A stretch of 6,511 nucleotides of DNA from Ruminococcaceae bacterium UBA6416. Lineage in GTDB: Bacteria > Bacillota > Clostridia > Oscillospirales > Acutalibacteraceae. Below, piece by piece: positions 5,562 through 6,511 of the stretch. Made by a program: the position numbers and the translations under genes. Under the pieces are notes generated by a model that saw only the letters and a program-made list of their open reading frames with translations, did no database searches and had not been told where the DNA came from. Numbering within the stretch: the first letter of the stretch is position 1; every line of letters begins with the position of its first letter. The stretch spans positions 20,579-27,089 of the forward strand of contig DJPI01000054.1 of the NCBI GenBank assembly GCA_002438505.1, written 5' to 3'.

Positions 5562-6224
5562 ATGAAAAAGGCATTATGCATCATAATTATTATTGCGCTT
5601 GCCATCGGCGGAACGGTCGCCGGTGTGGGCGTTTACAGAAAGCAGAAAATCAACACGATTGAAAGCACGGTGTACCCTCTGACGGTGGATGTTAATACAC
5701 TTGAAAGAAAAGAATTCAGCGGTAGTTATGCTTTCGACATTTTTAAACTTGAAAAGTTCATCGGCTTTGTGGATTATGTGTTTGTCGGCAGGGTTGATAA
5801 GCTCATCGGAACATCATACCGTGATGTGATTTACATGGACGACGGCAGAATATCTGCGATACCTTATACCAACTATATGGTGACGGTTGTGCGCAACATT
5901 AAAGGAGAGCTTCAAACCGGAAAGTCAATTCCACTTGCCAAACACGGCGGAGTGAGCTATGACAACAAGAGCCTTGTTATCGGAAACGGAGATTCTTTGC
6001 CTCAAGAGGGAGGATATTACATCTTTTCGGGATATGCCGATAAAAACGGGGAACTGTATATTGTTGACCCAAACTCAAGCGTTCCTCTTGATGCTTCTTT
6101 CGAGTCGGAAAAGAATAGCGAAAACATTGACAGCGCAATCAAAAAATATGTTAATGCCGTAAAGAATCAAGACACGTCTGTAAGACTTGGCGAAAGAAAC
6201 AAAAGCAAATATGAAGTGAAATGA
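5562..6224 (+). CDS. signal-anchored extracytoplasmic protein of unknown function
   Basis: This 220-residue protein has MKKALC and a hydrophobic segment (about 5-24), with no clear lipobox, so it is probably anchored by an uncleaved N-terminal helix. The outer part looks all-beta: FVDYVFVGRVDK (69-80), PYTNYMVTVVRNIKGEL (101-117), PLAKHGGV (124-131), LPQEGGYYIFSGYADKNGELYIVDP (146-170). I recall this 'VGRV...NIKG...GG...YIF' pattern from uncharacterised proteins of Bacillus and Clostridium, but can give no function. The C-terminal 45 residues are polar and probably disordered. It starts 26 bp after the metalloprotease gene with its own GAGGTGA site (5549-5555), so the two are very likely co-transcribed. 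It might be an anchor, inhibitor or partner of the protease, which is inference only. Confidence 0.85.
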   Translation: MKKALCIIIIIALAIGGTVAGVGVYRKQKINTIESTVYPLTVDVNTLERKEFSGSYAFDIFKLEKFIGFVDYVFVGRVDKLIGTSYRDVIYMDDGRISAIPYTNYMVTVVRNIKGELQTGKSIPLAKHGGVSYDNKSLVIGNGDSLPQEGGYYIFSGYADKNGELYIVDPNSSVPLDASFESEKNSENIDSAIKKYVNAVKNQDTSVRLGERNKSKYEVK

Positions 6225-6301
6225 TATTAAAACCGTTGGAGGGCAAAGGGCGAATCGGTGCCTTTTGACAGACTTGATTTTCGGACGAATTTGACTGATA
6301 T

Positions 6302-6356
6302 AAGCAGACCTTTGCGGATACGTTTTCACGTTTGCGCAGGGGTCTGCGTTTTTGCT
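6302..6356 (+). terminator. strong hairpin terminator, second copy of the 44-bp repeat
   Basis: GCAGACCTTTGCG (6304-6316) pairs with the arm ending GGTCTGC (6347), including two G-T wobbles, capped by ACGT-TTTC-ACGT. The T-run GTTTTTGCTT follows directly, making this the better terminator of the two copies. It ends the metalloprotease/anchored-protein transcript 80 bp after the last stop codon. Confidence 0.8.
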
Positions 6357-6361
6357 TAAAT

Positions 6362-6385
6362 GGCTTTGAAAAAGGCTTTGAAAAA
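6362..6385. repeat. tandem 12-bp repeat
   Basis: GGCTTTGAAAAA occurs twice back to back (6362-6373 and 6374-6385) in the A-rich stretch just upstream of the promoter at 6410. A-rich sequence at this place can act as an UP element for RNA polymerase. Confidence 0.7.
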
Positions 6386-6409
6386 ATCAAAAAAACTTTT
6401 AGAAAAGTG

Positions 6410-6438
6410 TTGACAAAGTGAAAATCATGTGATAAAAT
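6410..6438 (+). promoter_or_regulatory. near-consensus promoter reading out of the window
   Basis: A perfect TTGACA (6410-6415) and TAAAAT (6433-6438) lie 17 bp apart, with an A-tract-rich region upstream. The palindrome ACTTTT-AG-AAAAGT (6395-6408) abuts the -35 box. A small hairpin, TTTCGT/ACGAAA (6450-6466), falls in the early transcript. The strength and the A-rich upstream region resemble promoters of rRNA or other highly expressed genes in Clostridia, but no gene product is visible in the window. Confidence 0.7.
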
Positions 6439-6490
6439 AGCAAAGCTGTTTTCGTACAGAACGAAACAAACCGCTTATGAAACCCCGAAA

Positions 6491-6509
6491 AAACTTTTTG
6501 AAAAAGTTT
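6491..6509. repeat. 19-bp palindrome at the window end
   Basis: AAACTTTTT-G-AAAAAGTTT is perfectly symmetrical. Its core resembles the ACTTTT-AG-AAAAGT palindrome at 6395-6408 on the other side of the promoter, so the two could be paired operator sites or merely A/T-rich symmetry. Confidence 0.45.
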
Positions 6510-6511
6510 AA

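Noticed and set aside
6265..6270. TTGACA after the anchored-protein gene as a possible promoter.
   Set aside because: No -10 box lies at an acceptable distance, and a strong terminator follows immediately.
6225..6390. Overlapping minus-strand frames at the end of the second block.
   Set aside because: They run through the terminator hairpin, lack start signals and have low-complexity basic products.

Overview
The window looks like a piece of a Clostridia chromosome of mid GC content, plausibly of the Ruminococcaceae/Oscillospiraceae type. The reasons are strong AGGAGG-type ribosome binding sites, vegetative promoters of the TTGACA/TATAAT kind, a Soj/Spo0J-type parA-parB pair, a membrane protein resembling the LytR-CpsA-Psr fold, and a frequent AAA/GCC/CTT codon style. 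No plasmid, phage or transposase gene is visible. The parAB pair hints that the replication origin is not far away, but no parS or DnaA-box cluster can be seen here. All recognised genes lie on the + strand.

Layout. Positions 1-363 hold no convincing gene. They contain a long imperfect hairpin, a perfect 12-bp inverted repeat, a likely bidirectional terminator, and a promoter for a D-2-hydroxyacid dehydrogenase (364-1323). After a short intergenic promoter region come parA (1440-2219) and parB (2263-3123), forming one operon for chromosome segregation. A 201-bp spacer then carries several families of degenerate 7-bp tandem repeats. It leads to a membrane-anchored protein (3325-4164) that resembles a LytR-CpsA-Psr domain but lacks its catalytic residues. 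A strong hairpin terminator (4194-4243) closes this block.

The second block starts with a strong consensus promoter (4378-4406) and a leader of about 170 nt. Next is an AT-rich gene for a secreted protein with ricin-type beta-trefoil repeats and a C-terminal zinc metalloprotease domain of metzincin/matrixin type (4581-5535). In the sequence as given its reading frame is broken by one extra A in a run of eight As (4700-4707). Twenty-six bases later a signal-anchored extracytoplasmic protein of unknown function follows (5562-6224). The block ends with a second, perfectly identical 44-bp copy of the terminator hairpin (6304-6347). The last 150 bases carry a near-consensus promoter (6410-6438) pointing out of the window.

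Together, the first block is housekeeping (chromosome partition, hydroxyacid metabolism, possibly envelope). The second looks like an acquired or fast-evolving two-gene surface or secretion cassette bracketed by identical direct repeats.
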